From Mobilicoccus pelagius NBRC 104925 (lineage in GTDB: Bacteria > Actinomycetota > Actinomycetes > Actinomycetales > Dermatophilaceae), in NCBI RefSeq assembly GCF_000247995.1, contig NZ_BAFE01000019.1:1-60119 (forward strand): 60,119 nucleotides of DNA. Direction: 5' to 3'. Of the stretch, positions 1 to 9,191 are shown piece by piece. The notes beneath the pieces were generated by a model, which saw nothing but the letters and a program-made list of their open reading frames with translations, was not told where the DNA came from and did not search any database. Position numbers and translations under genes: made by a program. Numbering within the stretch: position 1 is the stretch's first letter; every line of letters begins with the position of its first letter.

Positions 1-221
1 GTTGCCGCTCAGGGGGAGTCCCGGCGGTGCTGTCGGGGGCCGAGGTGGTGCGGGCGCCGTGGAGGCTCCGTCTCTCCCCCTATCGGCAGGGGGTCGCCCG
101 ACCTGACGACGCGCGTGGCAGACACGTCGGGTGCGGGTCTCGGCCGGGCGAACTCTCGCTCAGGTCACCGATGGTGCCGCCGATGGGTGGTCGGCACGAC
201 AATGCGACCAGGAAGGTGCCC

Positions 222-2816
222 ATGGACGGCATGGAGGAGATCGTTCAGGAATTCCTCGTGGAGAGTCACGAGAACCTGGACCAGCTCGACCAGGACCTGC
301 TCGCGCTCGAGCGGGAACCCGACTCGAGGGAGCTGCTGTCCAGTATCTTCCGGACCCTGCACACGATCAAGGGCACCAGTGGCTTCCTCGCCCTGCACAC
401 CCTCGAACGTGTCGCCCATGCCGGCGAGTCGCTGCTCTCGAAGCTGCGCGACGGCGAGATGACGCTCAACCCCGAGATGGCCACGGCCCTCCTCGAGATG
501 GTCGACGCGGTCCGCAGTCTGCTCGGGCACATCGAACAGGACGGCAACGAGGGCGACGAGGAGTACGTCGAGCTCACCGCGAAGCTCCACGCGCTCCTCG
601 AGGGTCGCTCGCCGCAGGCCGAGGCCGCTGCCGCCGCCGGTGGCGCCACCGCCGTCACCACGGAGACGCCCGAAGAGGCGCCCGCGGAGGCCGTCGCGGT
701 CACCGATGTCGCCACGGCGGAGGAGGCCGCGGGTGCCGCGGGTGCCGCGGCGGCCGACGCGCCCGTCGTCGAGTCCTACCAGGAGTCCGTCACGTCGACG
801 ACCGACGGCGCCTCGACGACGACCGTGTCGACGTACGAGGAGTCGATGGCCGCGGCGGACGGTACCGCCGTCACCGTGACGACCGTCGCCACCGAGCAGC
901 GCCCGGCCGGCGACCAGCCCGCGACGGGCGGCCCCGCCGGTGGCAGGCCGGCCGAGTCGACGCCTGCGGGCTCGACGCCCGCCCCGGCGGATGCGAAGTC
1001 CGAGGCGAAGGTCGCGGCCAAGGCCGCCGCCGACGCCCAGGCGGACGTCGCGAAGACGACGCAGAGCACCCCGAAGAAGGGCACGTCCTCCGGCCAGGGC
1101 GCCCACGCCGGCGGCGAGGAGAAGAAGCAGGTCCGTTCCGTCGCCGACAGCAGCATCCGTGTCGACGTCGACCTCCTCGACTCCCTGATGAACCTCGTCG
1201 GTGAGCTCGTCCTCTCCCGCAACCAGCTCGTGCAGCGGGCCGCGGCGAGCGACGACCAGGAGCTCCAACGCTCCATGCACCGCCTCTCCCTCGTCGCGAG
1301 CGAGCTGCAGGAGGGCGTCATGAAGACGCGCATGCAGCCCATCGAGAACGTGTGGAACAAGATCCCCCGCGTCGTCCGCGACCTCGCCAACAGCCTCGAC
1401 CGGAAGATCCGGGTCGAGATGGAGGGCAAGGAGACCGAGCTCGACAAGACGATCCTCGAGGCGATCAAGGATCCGCTGACGCACCTCGTCCGCAACTCCT
1501 GCGACCACGGCATCGAGCCGCCGGACGACCGCGTCGCGAAGGGCAAGCCCGCCGAGGGCGTCCTCCTCATGCGGGCGTTCCACGAGGGCGGCCAGGTCAA
1601 CATCGAGATCATCGACGACGGCGCCGGCATCAACACCGAGAAGGTCAAGGACAAGGCGGTCGAGAAGGGGCTCATCACCCGCGAGGAGGCGGACCGGATG
1701 AGCGACCGCGACGCCAACCACCTCGTCTTCAAGGCCGGGTTCTCGACGGCCGACAAGGTGAGCAACGTCTCCGGCCGTGGCGTCGGCATGGACGTCGTCA
1801 AGACGAACATCGAGAAGATCGGCGGCGTCATCGACGTCACCTCGGAGTTCGGCAAGGGCACGACGACCCGCATCAAGATCCCGCTGACGCTCGCGATCAT
1901 CCCCGCGCTGCTCGTGCGCGGCAAGGACAACATGTTCGCGATCCCACAGGTCAACCTCCTCGAGCTCGTCCGGCTCGACAAGGAGCAGATGGCCGAGCGC
2001 CTCGAGACGATCCAGGGCACGCCCGTCTACCGTCTCCGCGGTCAGCTCCTCCCGCTCGTCGACCTGCGCGACCAGCTCGGCGTCGAGAAGGAGGACCACG
2101 ACACGACGTTCATCGCGGTGCTCCGCGCCGACCAGCGCCAGTTCGGGCTCGTCGTCGACGACATCGAGGACACCGAGGAGATCGTCGTCAAGCCGCTCGG
2201 CAAGCAGCTCCGCGGCATCGACCTCTACGCCGGCGCCACGCTCATGGGCGACGGCCGGGTCGCGCTCATCCTCGACGCGAACGCCCTCGCCGCCCACGCC
2301 GGCATGGTCAACGAGAGCGCCGAGGCCGCGCGTCGCGCCGCCGAGGAGGCCATCGCGTCCTCGAAGGACTCGACGTCGCTCCTCGTCGTCAAGCTCAGCA
2401 ACGGACGTCGGGTCGCCCTGCCGCTCGCCTGCGTCGAACGCCTCGAGGAGTTCTCGATGTCGCGCGTCGAGACGGTCGGCCCCAACCAGGTCGTCCAATA
2501 CCGCGGCGTCATCCTCCCGCTCCTCCGTCTCGCCGACGACTACGGCAGCTACGACGCGATGGAGGCGCAGGACGCCTCGTTGCAGGTCGTCGTGTGCCAC
2601 CACCAGGGGCACCTGGTCGGGTTCGTCGTCGCGCAGGTCCTCGACATCGTCGAGGACGAGCTGTCGATCCGTACCCACCTCGACACCGGCGGCAACCTCG
2701 GTTCCGCTGTCGTCAACGAGCACGTCACCGAGCTGCTCAACATCGACGCCACCCTCGCCGGTCTCCTCCCGCCGAGCACATCGGAATACTCCGGCGCGTT
2801 TGCCGCCGGGTACTGA
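222..2816 (+). CDS. cheA: Chemotaxis histidine kinase CheA with two CheW-like domains
   Basis: Central chemotaxis kinase that phosphorylates CheY and CheB under control of receptors and CheW. I chose the ATG at 222 because GGAAGG lies 5 bases upstream; an earlier in-frame start exists at 27. The 864-residue protein has an N-terminal HPt domain (phospho-acceptor His47 in LHTIKG), then an Ala/Thr/Glu-rich linker (about 115-300) instead of a recognisable CheY-binding P2 domain. It continues with a dimerisation helix pair (about 307-370), the HATPase domain with N-box (HLVRNSCDHGIE, about 420), DDGAGI and GRGVGMD, a CheW-like P5 domain (about 550-690), and a second CheW-like domain (about 717-853). 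The extra CheW-like module is not in the classical layout. The gene is followed by receptor-like and cheW genes on the same strand. Confidence 0.96.
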   Translation: MDGMEEIVQEFLVESHENLDQLDQDLLALEREPDSRELLSSIFRTLHTIKGTSGFLALHTLERVAHAGESLLSKLRDGEMTLNPEMATALLEMVDAVRSLLGHIEQDGNEGDEEYVELTAKLHALLEGRSPQAEAAAAAGGATAVTTETPEEAPAEAVAVTDVATAEEAAGAAGAAAADAPVVESYQESVTSTTDGASTTTVSTYEESMAAADGTAVTVTTVATEQRPAGDQPATGGPAGGRPAESTPAGSTPAPADAKSEAKVAAKAAADAQADVAKTTQSTPKKGTSSGQGAHAGGEEKKQVRSVADSSIRVDVDLLDSLMNLVGELVLSRNQLVQRAAASDDQELQRSMHRLSLVASELQEGVMKTRMQPIENVWNKIPRVVRDLANSLDRKIRVEMEGKETELDKTILEAIKDPLTHLVRNSCDHGIEPPDDRVAKGKPAEGVLLMRAFHEGGQVNIEIIDDGAGINTEKVKDKAVEKGLITREEADRMSDRDANHLVFKAGFSTADKVSNVSGRGVGMDVVKTNIEKIGGVIDVTSEFGKGTTTRIKIPLTLAIIPALLVRGKDNMFAIPQVNLLELVRLDKEQMAERLETIQGTPVYRLRGQLLPLVDLRDQLGVEKEDHDTTFIAVLRADQRQFGLVVDDIEDTEEIVVKPLGKQLRGIDLYAGATLMGDGRVALILDANALAAHAGMVNESAEAARRAAEEAIASSKDSTSLLVVKLSNGRRVALPLACVERLEEFSMSRVETVGPNQVVQYRGVILPLLRLADDYGSYDAMEAQDASLQVVVCHHQGHLVGFVVAQVLDIVEDELSIRTHLDTGGNLGSAVVNEHVTELLNIDATLAGLLPPSTSEYSGAFAAGY

Positions 2817-2903
2817 CCGACCCACGCATCCACGCCGGCGCGACGAGGCCCAGCCATCCCTGCACGACACCTCGGCCGACGACGCCGAGAGACGAGGAAC
2901 CCC

Positions 2904-3527
2904 ATGGCCACCCTGTTCCGACCGACGGCTGCGCCCGACGTGGCGGCGACCTCGCGGGATCCCTCCCACAGGTCTCTCGGCCTGCACGGCCGGATCCTGC
3001 TCGTCGCGCTCATCGGTGGACTCGCGACGTCGCTCGACGCCCGCCGCGCCCAGGCCGCGGGGGAGGCCGCCGCCGCCGCGCGTCAGGCACGTCTCGCGAT
3101 CATCATCTCCTCGCTCGTCGCGCTGCCGCTCCTCGTGCTCCTCGCGCTGCGCATCGCGAAGGCGATCCTCGACTCCGTCCTCTGGGTGCGGAACTCGCTG
3201 CGGGCCATGAGGTCGGGCGACCTCACCGTGCCGTGCGTCGCCACGACGAACGACGAGGTCGGCGACATGGCCCGGTCCGCCGAGGACACGCGTGTCGCGA
3301 TGCAGGCGATCATCGGCGACGTGAGCCCCGCGGCCTCGTCGGTCGCCGCGCCGTCGGAGGAGCTCACGGCCACGGCCACGGCCGCGGAGCTCGACCATGC
3401 GACGAACTCCGCGAGCCACCAGGCGGGCACCGCCCGGGGCTCGGCCCAGAACATGGCCCGCAACATCGACACCGTCGCCCAGCGTGCCGCGGAGCTGCAG
3501 ACGCTCGTCGGCCGCTTCACCTACTGA
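2904..3527 (+). CDS. Internally deleted methyl-accepting chemotaxis protein (probable decayed receptor)
   Basis: The 207-residue product looks like a chemoreceptor with its middle parts missing. It has a first hydrophobic segment (about 30-42), a tiny loop of about 20 residues where a ligand domain of over 100 would be expected, a second membrane segment (about 64-86) and a HAMP-like stretch (RSGDLTVP, NDEVGDMARS). It then jumps from the start of the cytoplasmic coiled coil to the far C-terminal tail (ELQTLVGRFTY). The glutamate- and alanine-rich signalling tip present in the neighbouring receptor at 4800-6419 is absent, so binding to CheA/CheW is unlikely. The deletions are in frame and the reading frame stays open. 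The ATG at 2904 follows a GAGACGAGG stretch. It is either a pseudogene in decay or a minimal HAMP membrane protein; I favour decay. Confidence 0.7.
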   Translation: MATLFRPTAAPDVAATSRDPSHRSLGLHGRILLVALIGGLATSLDARRAQAAGEAAAAARQARLAIIISSLVALPLLVLLALRIAKAILDSVLWVRNSLRAMRSGDLTVPCVATTNDEVGDMARSAEDTRVAMQAIIGDVSPAASSVAAPSEELTATATAAELDHATNSASHQAGTARGSAQNMARNIDTVAQRAAELQTLVGRFTY

Positions 3528-3552
3528 CCCGAACCCGGCGAAGGGACCCGTT

Positions 3553-3984
3553 ATGTCCACGCAGTACTGCACGTTCCGCCTCGGCGGCCACCTCTTCGGT
3601 GTCCCCGTCGAGACGGTCCAGGAGGTGCTCCGCGAGCAGGCCCTCACCAAGGTGCCGCTCTCCTCGCGGGAGGTCTCCGGCCTCATCAACCTCCGCGGCC
3701 AGATCGTCATCACGATCGACCTCCGTGAACGCATGGGCCTCCCACAGCGGGCGGAGGGCCAGGAGGTGACGAACGTCGTCGTCCGCGCGGCGGACTCCGT
3801 GACGAGCCTCCTCGTCGACGAGATCGGCGACGTGCTCGAGCCCGACCTCGACCGGTTCGAGGCGCCGCCGGACACGGTGCCGCCCCGCGTCCGCGACCTC
3901 GTCACGCAGGTCTGCAAGCTCGACCGCGAGCTCATGCTCGTGCTCGACACGGACAAGGCCGTCGACGTCGAGGTCGCCGCCTGA
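3553..3984 (+). CDS. cheW: Chemotaxis coupling protein CheW
   Basis: A 143-residue single CheW domain that links receptors to the CheA kinase. The ATG at 3553 fits the conserved start (STQYCTFRLGGHLFGVPV). The typical middle motif (SGLINLRGQIVITIDLRERMGL) is at about 38-60, and the C-terminal half shows the second beta-barrel with VDEIGDVLEP. Length is normal for CheW. It lies 25 bases after the shortened receptor-like gene and is the last gene of the cheA transcription unit, being followed by a strong hairpin and the convergent rpiB. Confidence 0.93.
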   Translation: MSTQYCTFRLGGHLFGVPVETVQEVLREQALTKVPLSSREVSGLINLRGQIVITIDLRERMGLPQRAEGQEVTNVVVRAADSVTSLLVDEIGDVLEPDLDRFEAPPDTVPPRVRDLVTQVCKLDRELMLVLDTDKAVDVEVAA

Positions 3985-4010
3985 CCGCAGTCGTGCCGCG
4001 ACCGTGCGAC

Positions 4011-4063
4011 GACACGCGAGCCCCGCACGTCCCTCATCGGGACGGGCGGGGCTCGCGGGTGTC
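4011..4063. terminator. Hairpin between convergent cheW and rpiB
   Basis: The arm GACACGCGAGCCCCGC (4011-4026) pairs with GCGGGGCTCGCGGGTGTC (4046-4063) with one small bulge and a 19-base loop. Its position between two convergent genes suggests a bidirectional terminator. No T-run follows, which is common in high-GC actinobacteria. Confidence 0.6.
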
Positions 4064-4079
4064 GCCGGCCTACGGGCGA

Positions 4080-4529
4080 TCAGAGTTCGGTGCCGGACTC
4101 GATCTGCTCGAACAGCGCGACGCGGCCGGCGTGACGGCCGCCCTCGAAGTCGGCGGCGAGGAACGCGTCGACGCAGGCGAGGGCCATGTCGACGCCGACG
4201 AACCGTTCGCCGAGCGCGAGCATGTTCGCGTCGTTGTGGCGACGGGCCATCGCCGCGGAGTACGGCTCCGTGCACACGACGCACCGGGCGCCGGGCACCT
4301 TGTTCGCCGCGATCGAGATGCCGATACCCGACCCGCAGCAGATGACGCCGAAGTCGGCCTCGCCGTTCGTGACGAGTCGCGCCGCCCGGGACCCGTAGAT
4401 CGGGTAGTCGGTGCGTTCGGGGGAGTTCGTGCCCCCGTCGAGCACCTCGTGCCCGAGGGCGGTGAGGTGGTCGGCGACGGCGGTCTTGAGGGCGAACCCG
4501 GCGTGATCCGCGCCCAGGGCGATCTTCAT
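4080..4529 (-). CDS. rpiB: Ribose-5-phosphate isomerase B
   Basis: Interconverts ribose 5-phosphate and ribulose 5-phosphate in the pentose phosphate pathway. The 149-residue protein is of normal length for the RpiB/LacAB family. It starts MKIALGADHAGF, has the phosphate/active-site loop CGSGIGISIAANK around residue 69, and the RRHNDANMLALG motif. The ATG at 4529 is preceded by AAGGAG with a 5-base gap, which excludes the longer upstream frame. It is a metabolic gene inserted on the opposite strand inside the chemotaxis cluster and splits cheW from the next receptor. Confidence 0.93.
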   Translation of the reverse strand: MKIALGADHAGFALKTAVADHLTALGHEVLDGGTNSPERTDYPIYGSRAARLVTNGEADFGVICCGSGIGISIAANKVPGARCVVCTEPYSAAMARRHNDANMLALGERFVGVDMALACVDAFLAADFEGGRHAGRVALFEQIESGTEL

Positions 4530-4727
4530 CGTGGCTCCTTGCCCGGCACGTGCCGGTCCGCAGGTGTGGTCCGGCCGTGGTCGGGCCGGCGTCCCGATTC
4601 TCACATCTCGCTCCGTCAGGGTCGACGCGGCTCAGCCCGGGCGCCGGGGAGCGTGCATCGGCGGGGCGCCACGGGCGCGGCGCGGCCCCCGCCCGCGGGC
4701 GACACAGTGACGACACGGCCCGATTCC

Positions 4728-4754
4728 CTCGTTTCGTAGGCGTATTCGCCGATT
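4728..4754 (+). promoter_or_regulatory. Candidate motility (FliA-type) promoter before the chemoreceptor gene
   Basis: CTCG (4728-4731), a 16-base spacer, then GCCGATT (4748-4754), about 45 bases before the GTG of the receptor gene. This resembles the CTCA-N15-17-GCCGAA pattern reported for FliA-type promoters in motile actinobacteria. The run CGTAGGCGTATTCGCCGAT is closely matched by sequences before cheY and flgB in this window. No experimental support. Confidence 0.45.
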
Positions 4755-4799
4755 GGCAGGCGTCAGGCCACTGCTGTGCACGTCCCCTCAGGAGTCCCC

Positions 4800-6419
4800 G
4801 TGTCGTCCAGCTCGACCGCACCGTCGTTCCTCACCCGGGTGCCGCTCGCCACGAAGATCGTCTCGATCGGCGTCGTCGGCGTGCTGGGGCTCCTGCTCTT
4901 CGCCGTCACGACGTGGGCGGGCTCGTGGGCCTCCTCCGAGGCGTCGGAGCGGCACGAGACGCAGACCTCCCTCGCCCAGAAGGCGGCCCAGATCTCGGCC
5001 CTCGACGAGGGGCTGCGGAACGCGATGACCGTCTACGTCCTCCAGGTCAACCGGGGGGACTGGGAGGCGGCGTCGGAGACGTCCCCCGCCCGTGCGGACT
5101 CGCGCGCCGTGCACGACCGCAAGAAGGCCCTCCTCCAGGAACTCCCCACCGAGGGTGTCGACACACAGCAGGCCGACGCCGTCGTCCGGCTCAAAGAGAT
5201 CGACCGCGAATTCACGCAGGCCGAGGACGAGGGCACCCGCCTCTACCTCGCGAAGGACCGCAAGACCGGTGCGAAGAGCATCGACCGTTCCTGGGCCCTG
5301 CTCGGCGAGAGCCGGACGGTGGTCCAGCAGCTCGGTGCCTCGGCGAACGCCGCGGCCCAGCAGGCCTCGGCCGACATGGACGCCGCCGCGGGGCGCCGCC
5401 GTATCGCCGGTCTCGTCGTCCTCCTCCTCACCGCCGCGACCCTCGCGACGCTCGCCCTCCTCGTCTCACGCTCGGTCTCGGGGCGGATGCGTCGCGTGGA
5501 GGAGACCCTCACCGGCATGGCCGCGGGCGACCTCACGCGTCCGACGGGTGTCGGGCCCGGCGACGAGATCGGCGACCTCGCGCGCGCCGCCGACGCGACC
5601 CGGGAATCCGTGCGGGCCGTGCTGGTCGCGATGGAGGGTGCCACCGGTGAGGTGGCTCAGGCCTCGCACCGGCTGGTCGAGCACGCGGGGGAGCTCGACC
5701 GCGGTGCGAGCGAGGCAAGCGCCGACCTCGGCGCCGTGTCCGGGTCCTCCGGGGTGATGTCGACGCACGTGCAGACGGTCGCCGCCGGCACCGAGGAGAT
5801 GACCGCGTCGATCCGGGAGATCGCGAAGTCCGCCGAGGACGCCGCCGGTGTCGCCGCGACGGCCGTCGTCGTCGCCGACCGGACGAACGGCACCATCGCC
5901 AAGCTCGGTGCGAGCTCGGCGGAGATCGGCGAGGTCGTCAAGGCCATCACGAGCATCGCGGAGCAGACGAACCTCCTCGCGTTGAACGCGACGATCGAGG
6001 CCGCCCGCGCCGGTGAGGCGGGCAAGGGCTTCGCGGTCGTCGCGAACGAGGTCAAGGACCTCGCCCAGGAGACGAGCAAGGCGACCGAGGACATCGGCCG
6101 TCGCATCGAGGCGATCCAGGCCGATACAGAGGAGGCCGTCGCGGCCATCTCCGAGATCACCGCGATCATCGCCCAGATCAACGACACCCAGAACACGATC
6201 GCGTCCGCCGTCGAGGAACAGACCGCGACGACCGACGAGATGGGCCGCAACGTCCACGAGGCGGCGAGCGGCGCGACGAGCGTCTCCGACCACGTCGCCC
6301 GAATGAGCCGCACCGCGAGCGCCAACATGGACGCCTCCCGCGGCACGGCCGTCGCGGCCACCGACCTCGGCGCCAAGGCGAACGAGCTTCGCGAGATCCT
6401 CGAACGATTCCGTTACTGA
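4800..6419 (+). CDS. Methyl-accepting chemotaxis protein
   Basis: Full-length transmembrane chemoreceptor of 539 residues. The GTG at 4800 has AGGAG 5 bases upstream, so it is preferred over an earlier GTG. Segments in order: first membrane helix (about 19-40), an extracytoplasmic four-helix-type sensor region (about 41-198), second membrane helix (about 200-222), HAMP (about 222-275), and a long cytoplasmic coiled coil whose hairpin tip carries the hallmark [19 protein letters not shown] near residue 390. The tail ends ILERFRY and has no CheR-docking pentapeptide of the NWETF kind. Ligand is not predictable. It sits alone between rpiB and cheY with its own promoter-like motif. Confidence 0.93.
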   Translation: MSSSSTAPSFLTRVPLATKIVSIGVVGVLGLLLFAVTTWAGSWASSEASERHETQTSLAQKAAQISALDEGLRNAMTVYVLQVNRGDWEAASETSPARADSRAVHDRKKALLQELPTEGVDTQQADAVVRLKEIDREFTQAEDEGTRLYLAKDRKTGAKSIDRSWALLGESRTVVQQLGASANAAAQQASADMDAAAGRRRIAGLVVLLLTAATLATLALLVSRSVSGRMRRVEETLTGMAAGDLTRPTGVGPGDEIGDLARAADATRESVRAVLVAMEGATGEVAQASHRLVEHAGELDRGASEASADLGAVSGSSGVMSTHVQTVAAGTEEMTASIREIAKSAEDAAGVAATAVVVADRTNGTIAKLGASSAEIGEVVKAITSIAEQTNLLALNATIEAARAGEAGKGFAVVANEVKDLAQETSKATEDIGRRIEAIQADTEEAVAAISEITAIIAQINDTQNTIASAVEEQTATTDEMGRNVHEAASGATSVSDHVARMSRTASANMDASRGTAVAATDLGAKANELREILERFRY

Positions 6420-6472
6420 CGGCCCCCGGCGCCACGTGACGCAGATCCTGTCCGTCCGGTTCGGCGGGACCG

Positions 6473-6500
6473 CTTGAGAACGTAGCGCCTTCGCCGATGA
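6473..6500 (+). promoter_or_regulatory. Candidate motility promoter before cheY-cheB-cheR
   Basis: CTTG (6473-6476), a 16-base spacer and GCCGATGA (6493-6500), about 100 bases upstream of cheY. It shares the block CGTAG...TTCGCCGAT with the motif before the receptor gene at 4800, and the spacer length is identical. This is inference from three similar sites only. Confidence 0.45.
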
Positions 6501-6598
6501 GTGGGTGAGGCCCCCACCGCCGGTGCGGGTCACCCCCCCGGCCGCCGTACGGCGGCGACGAAGACCCCACCGGGTCGACCCGATCAGCGAGGACGACG

Positions 6599-6964
6599 AT
6601 GCGTGCACTGGTGATCGACGATTCGCGCGCGATGCGCACGATCCTGACGCGGATGATGGAAAACCTCGACTTCGAGGTCGAGGCGGTCGCCGACGGCAGG
6701 CAGGCGGTCGACGCCGTCGAGCGCGGACCGCTTCCGGACGTCTGCCTCATCGACTGGAACATGCCCGTGATGAACGGGCTCGAGTTCATCGTCGAGATCC
6801 GCAAGAACCGCGCGTGGCGCGACATCACGTTGATGATGGTGACGACGGAGGCCGAGCAGGCGAACATCGTCCGGGCCCTCGCGGCCGGCGCGCACGAGTA
6901 CGTCATCAAGCCGTTCACGCCCGAGGTCATCGAGGACAAGCTCACGATGCTGGGCCTGCTCTGA
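6599..6964 (+). CDS. cheY: Chemotaxis response regulator CheY
   Basis: Single receiver domain of 121 residues that carries the phosphoryl signal from CheA to the flagellar switch. The acidic pair is Asp7-Asp8 (VIDDS), the phospho-acceptor is Asp52 (CLIDWNMP), followed by the switch region MMVTTEAEQ and the conserved lysine in YVIKPF. There is no output domain. Its stop overlaps the cheB start by one base (ATGA-type), implying translational coupling in a cheY-cheB-cheR operon. Confidence 0.92.
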   Translation: MRALVIDDSRAMRTILTRMMENLDFEVEAVADGRQAVDAVERGPLPDVCLIDWNMPVMNGLEFIVEIRKNRAWRDITLMMVTTEAEQANIVRALAAGAHEYVIKPFTPEVIEDKLTMLGLL

Positions 6965-8112
6965 TGACGGGCCCGAAGATCCGCGTCCTCATCTGCGACG
7001 ACTCCATCGTCATCCGCCGCCTCATCACCGACGTCCTCAAGGCCGACGACGAGATCGAGGTCGTCGGCACCGCCGTCAACGGCAAGAACGCCCTCGACAA
7101 GCTGCCGATGCTCAAACCGGACATCATGACGCTCGACGTCGAGATGCCGGTGATGGACGGGTTGCAGACCCTCGTCGAGGTGCGCAAGCGCGACAAGAAG
7201 CTGCCGATCATCATGTTCTCCACGCTCACCGAGCGGGGCGCCGGGGCGACCCTCGACGCCCTCGAGCGGGGCGCGAGCGACTACGTCACCAAGCCGGCCA
7301 ACGTCGGTTCGGTGAGCGAGTCGATGGAGGCGGTGCGCAGCCAGCTCATCCCCAAGATCAAGTCCCTCACCGGGCATGCACCGATGCCGCCGAGGCGGGC
7401 GCGTCCTGCGTTCGGCGGAGAGCCCCCACGGGGCGCGGACGCGCCGGGTGCCGCCGCCGGTGCCGCGGGGCCGGCCGGTCCGATCACGACCGCCGGGCGC
7501 TCCGGCAAGGTCGACCTCGTCGCCATCGGCGTCTCGACCGGTGGCCCCGACGCGCTCACGACGGTCATCCAGCACCTTCCGGGCAACCTCCCGGTGCCGA
7601 TCGTCGTCACCCAACACATGCCGCCGGTGTTCACCCAGCTGTTCGCGCAGCGTCTCGACAGCAAGTCGGCCCTCAAGGTCGTCGAGGCCCGCAACGGCGA
7701 ACCGGTGACGCCCGGCAAGGTGCTCATCGCCCCCGGCGATTACCACATGCGTCTCAAGCGGTCCGGCGACATCGTCACCGCGGTCCTCGACCAGGGGCCG
7801 CAGGAGAACTACTGCCGCCCCGCCGTCGACCCCATGTTCAGGTCGGCCGCCGAGGTGTACGGCGGCAACGTGCTCTCCGTGATCATGACCGGAATGGGTC
7901 AGGACGGGCACCGTGGTGCCGACCCCATCCTGCGGGCCGGGGGCAGCCTCCTCGTGCAGGACGAGGCGACCTCGGTCGTGTGGGGAATGCCCGGTGCAGC
8001 CGTCGCCGCCGGGTTGCCGTGCGACATCATCCCTCTGCCGCAGCTTCCGGAGGCCATCACGTCACGCGCCATGAGCGGTCGTGACGCCACTTCGAGGAGC
8101 GGGAGAGCATGA
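6964..8112 (+). CDS. cheB: Chemoreceptor glutamate methylesterase CheB
   Basis: Removes methyl groups from receptor glutamates and may deamidate glutamines. The 382-residue protein has an N-terminal receiver domain (acidic CDDS at 11-14, phospho-acceptor Asp58 in MTLDVEMP), a Gly/Ala/Pro-rich linker (about 140-180), and a C-terminal methylesterase domain with Ser191 (GVSTGGPDAL), His218 (QHMPP) and Asp314 (GMGQDG), the expected catalytic triad. It overlaps cheY upstream and cheR downstream by a few bases. Confidence 0.95.
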   Translation: MTGPKIRVLICDDSIVIRRLITDVLKADDEIEVVGTAVNGKNALDKLPMLKPDIMTLDVEMPVMDGLQTLVEVRKRDKKLPIIMFSTLTERGAGATLDALERGASDYVTKPANVGSVSESMEAVRSQLIPKIKSLTGHAPMPPRRARPAFGGEPPRGADAPGAAAGAAGPAGPITTAGRSGKVDLVAIGVSTGGPDALTTVIQHLPGNLPVPIVVTQHMPPVFTQLFAQRLDSKSALKVVEARNGEPVTPGKVLIAPGDYHMRLKRSGDIVTAVLDQGPQENYCRPAVDPMFRSAAEVYGGNVLSVIMTGMGQDGHRGADPILRAGGSLLVQDEATSVVWGMPGAAVAAGLPCDIIPLPQLPEAITSRAMSGRDATSRSGRA

Positions 8113-8927
8113 GCCTGTCCGGATCCGACGTCGACTTCATCAGTCAGATCGTTCGGGCGCGGTCGGCGATCGTCCTGGATCGCAGCAAGGAATACCTCAT
8201 CGCGTCGCGTCTCGTCGCGCTCGCCCGCGAACGGGGCGACGCGTCGGTGGCCGACCTCGTGCGGGCGCTGCGGGCGAACCCGAACGGACCCGTACGCGAC
8301 CAGGTCGTCGAGGCGATGACGACGAACGAGACCTCGTTCTTTCGCGACGGTCACCCGTTCATGGCGCTCTCGAACGAGATCCTTCCCGGCCTTCTCGTCC
8401 AGCGCGGACGCGAGCGTGCGCTCAACATCTGGTGCGCGGCCTGCAGCTCCGGCCAGGAGCCGTACACGATCGCCATGCTCATCCAGGAGCTCATCGGGGC
8501 CGACCCGAGCTGGCGCATCCGCCTGCTCGCGACGGACATCGACAACAAGATGCTCAAGCGCACCCAGGAGGGCATCTACAACCAGTTCGAGATCAACCGT
8601 GGCCTGCCCGCGCCGTTGCTCGTCCGGTACTTCGCCCGCAACGGGATGAACTACCAGGTGGACCCGCGGCTCCGGGCGATGATCGAGACGAAGTTCCTCA
8701 ACCTCGCCGAGCCGTTCCCGCCGATGGGGCAGATGGACATCGTCTTCCTGCGCAACGTCCTCATCTACTTCGACGTCGAGACCAAGCGCAGGATCCTCCA
8801 GCAGGTCAAGAAGGTCATGCGTCCCGACGGCTACCTCTTCCTCGGCGGCGCCGAGACGACGATGAACGTCGACGAGGGCTGGGAACGACAGACCATCGGC
8901 CGCGCCGCGGTCTACCGCCCGCGCTGA
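8109..8927 (+). CDS. cheR: Chemotaxis protein methyltransferase CheR
   Basis: SAM-dependent methylation of receptor glutamates, the counterpart of CheB in adaptation. The 272-residue protein has the all-alpha N-terminal domain, the TTNETSFFRD signature near residue 75, the SAM-binding stretch WCAACSSGQEPYTIAM, and LLATDIDNKML. The FLRNVLIYFD motif typical of CheR is near residue 215. ATG overlaps the cheB stop (ATGA). It is the last gene of the operon, before a hairpin at 8947-8982. Confidence 0.95.
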   Translation: MSLSGSDVDFISQIVRARSAIVLDRSKEYLIASRLVALARERGDASVADLVRALRANPNGPVRDQVVEAMTTNETSFFRDGHPFMALSNEILPGLLVQRGRERALNIWCAACSSGQEPYTIAMLIQELIGADPSWRIRLLATDIDNKMLKRTQEGIYNQFEINRGLPAPLLVRYFARNGMNYQVDPRLRAMIETKFLNLAEPFPPMGQMDIVFLRNVLIYFDVETKRRILQQVKKVMRPDGYLFLGGAETTMNVDEGWERQTIGRAAVYRPR

Positions 8928-8946
8928 GGCCTCTCCTTCACGCACC

Positions 8947-8982
8947 GACGCCGCGTCCACCCCTCGGGGGAGGCGCGGCGTC
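8947..8982. terminator. Hairpin after cheR
   Basis: GACGCCGCG (8947-8955) pairs with CGCGGCGTC (8974-8982), and the inner bases CCACCC/GGGGAG extend the stem. It lies 20 bases after the cheR stop. No T-run follows. Confidence 0.55.
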
Positions 8983-9166
8983 CGGCGTGTGCGGCGGGCA
9001 ACCGGACCCGAGGGCGGGGGAGGGGTGGGCGTGCTGGACTCGGTTCAGGTGAGGCCTACTCGAAAGAACCCATCCCGACCGTAGGTTGGCCCACGTGAAG
9101 ACCGCTGTGGAGGTGCGCGAGTCGTGGGAGCAGACGTGGTTGCCCTTCAATGGATACGAGATCACG

Positions 9167-9191
9167 GGCTCTTCCCGATCAACGGTGTAGG
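9167..9191 (+). repeat. Left terminal inverted repeat of the ISL3-type element
   Basis: 25 bases beginning GGCTCTTCCCG and ending GGTGTAGG. They match the reverse complement of 9573-9597 at 21 of 25 positions. The stop codon of the transposase remnant falls inside this repeat. Confidence 0.8.

Noticed and set aside
165-4037. A 1290-codon minus-strand open frame opposite cheA and cheW
   Set aside because: It is the antisense shadow of strongly conserved chemotaxis genes in a very GC-rich genome. Its product is Arg/Asp/Val-biased with no domain.
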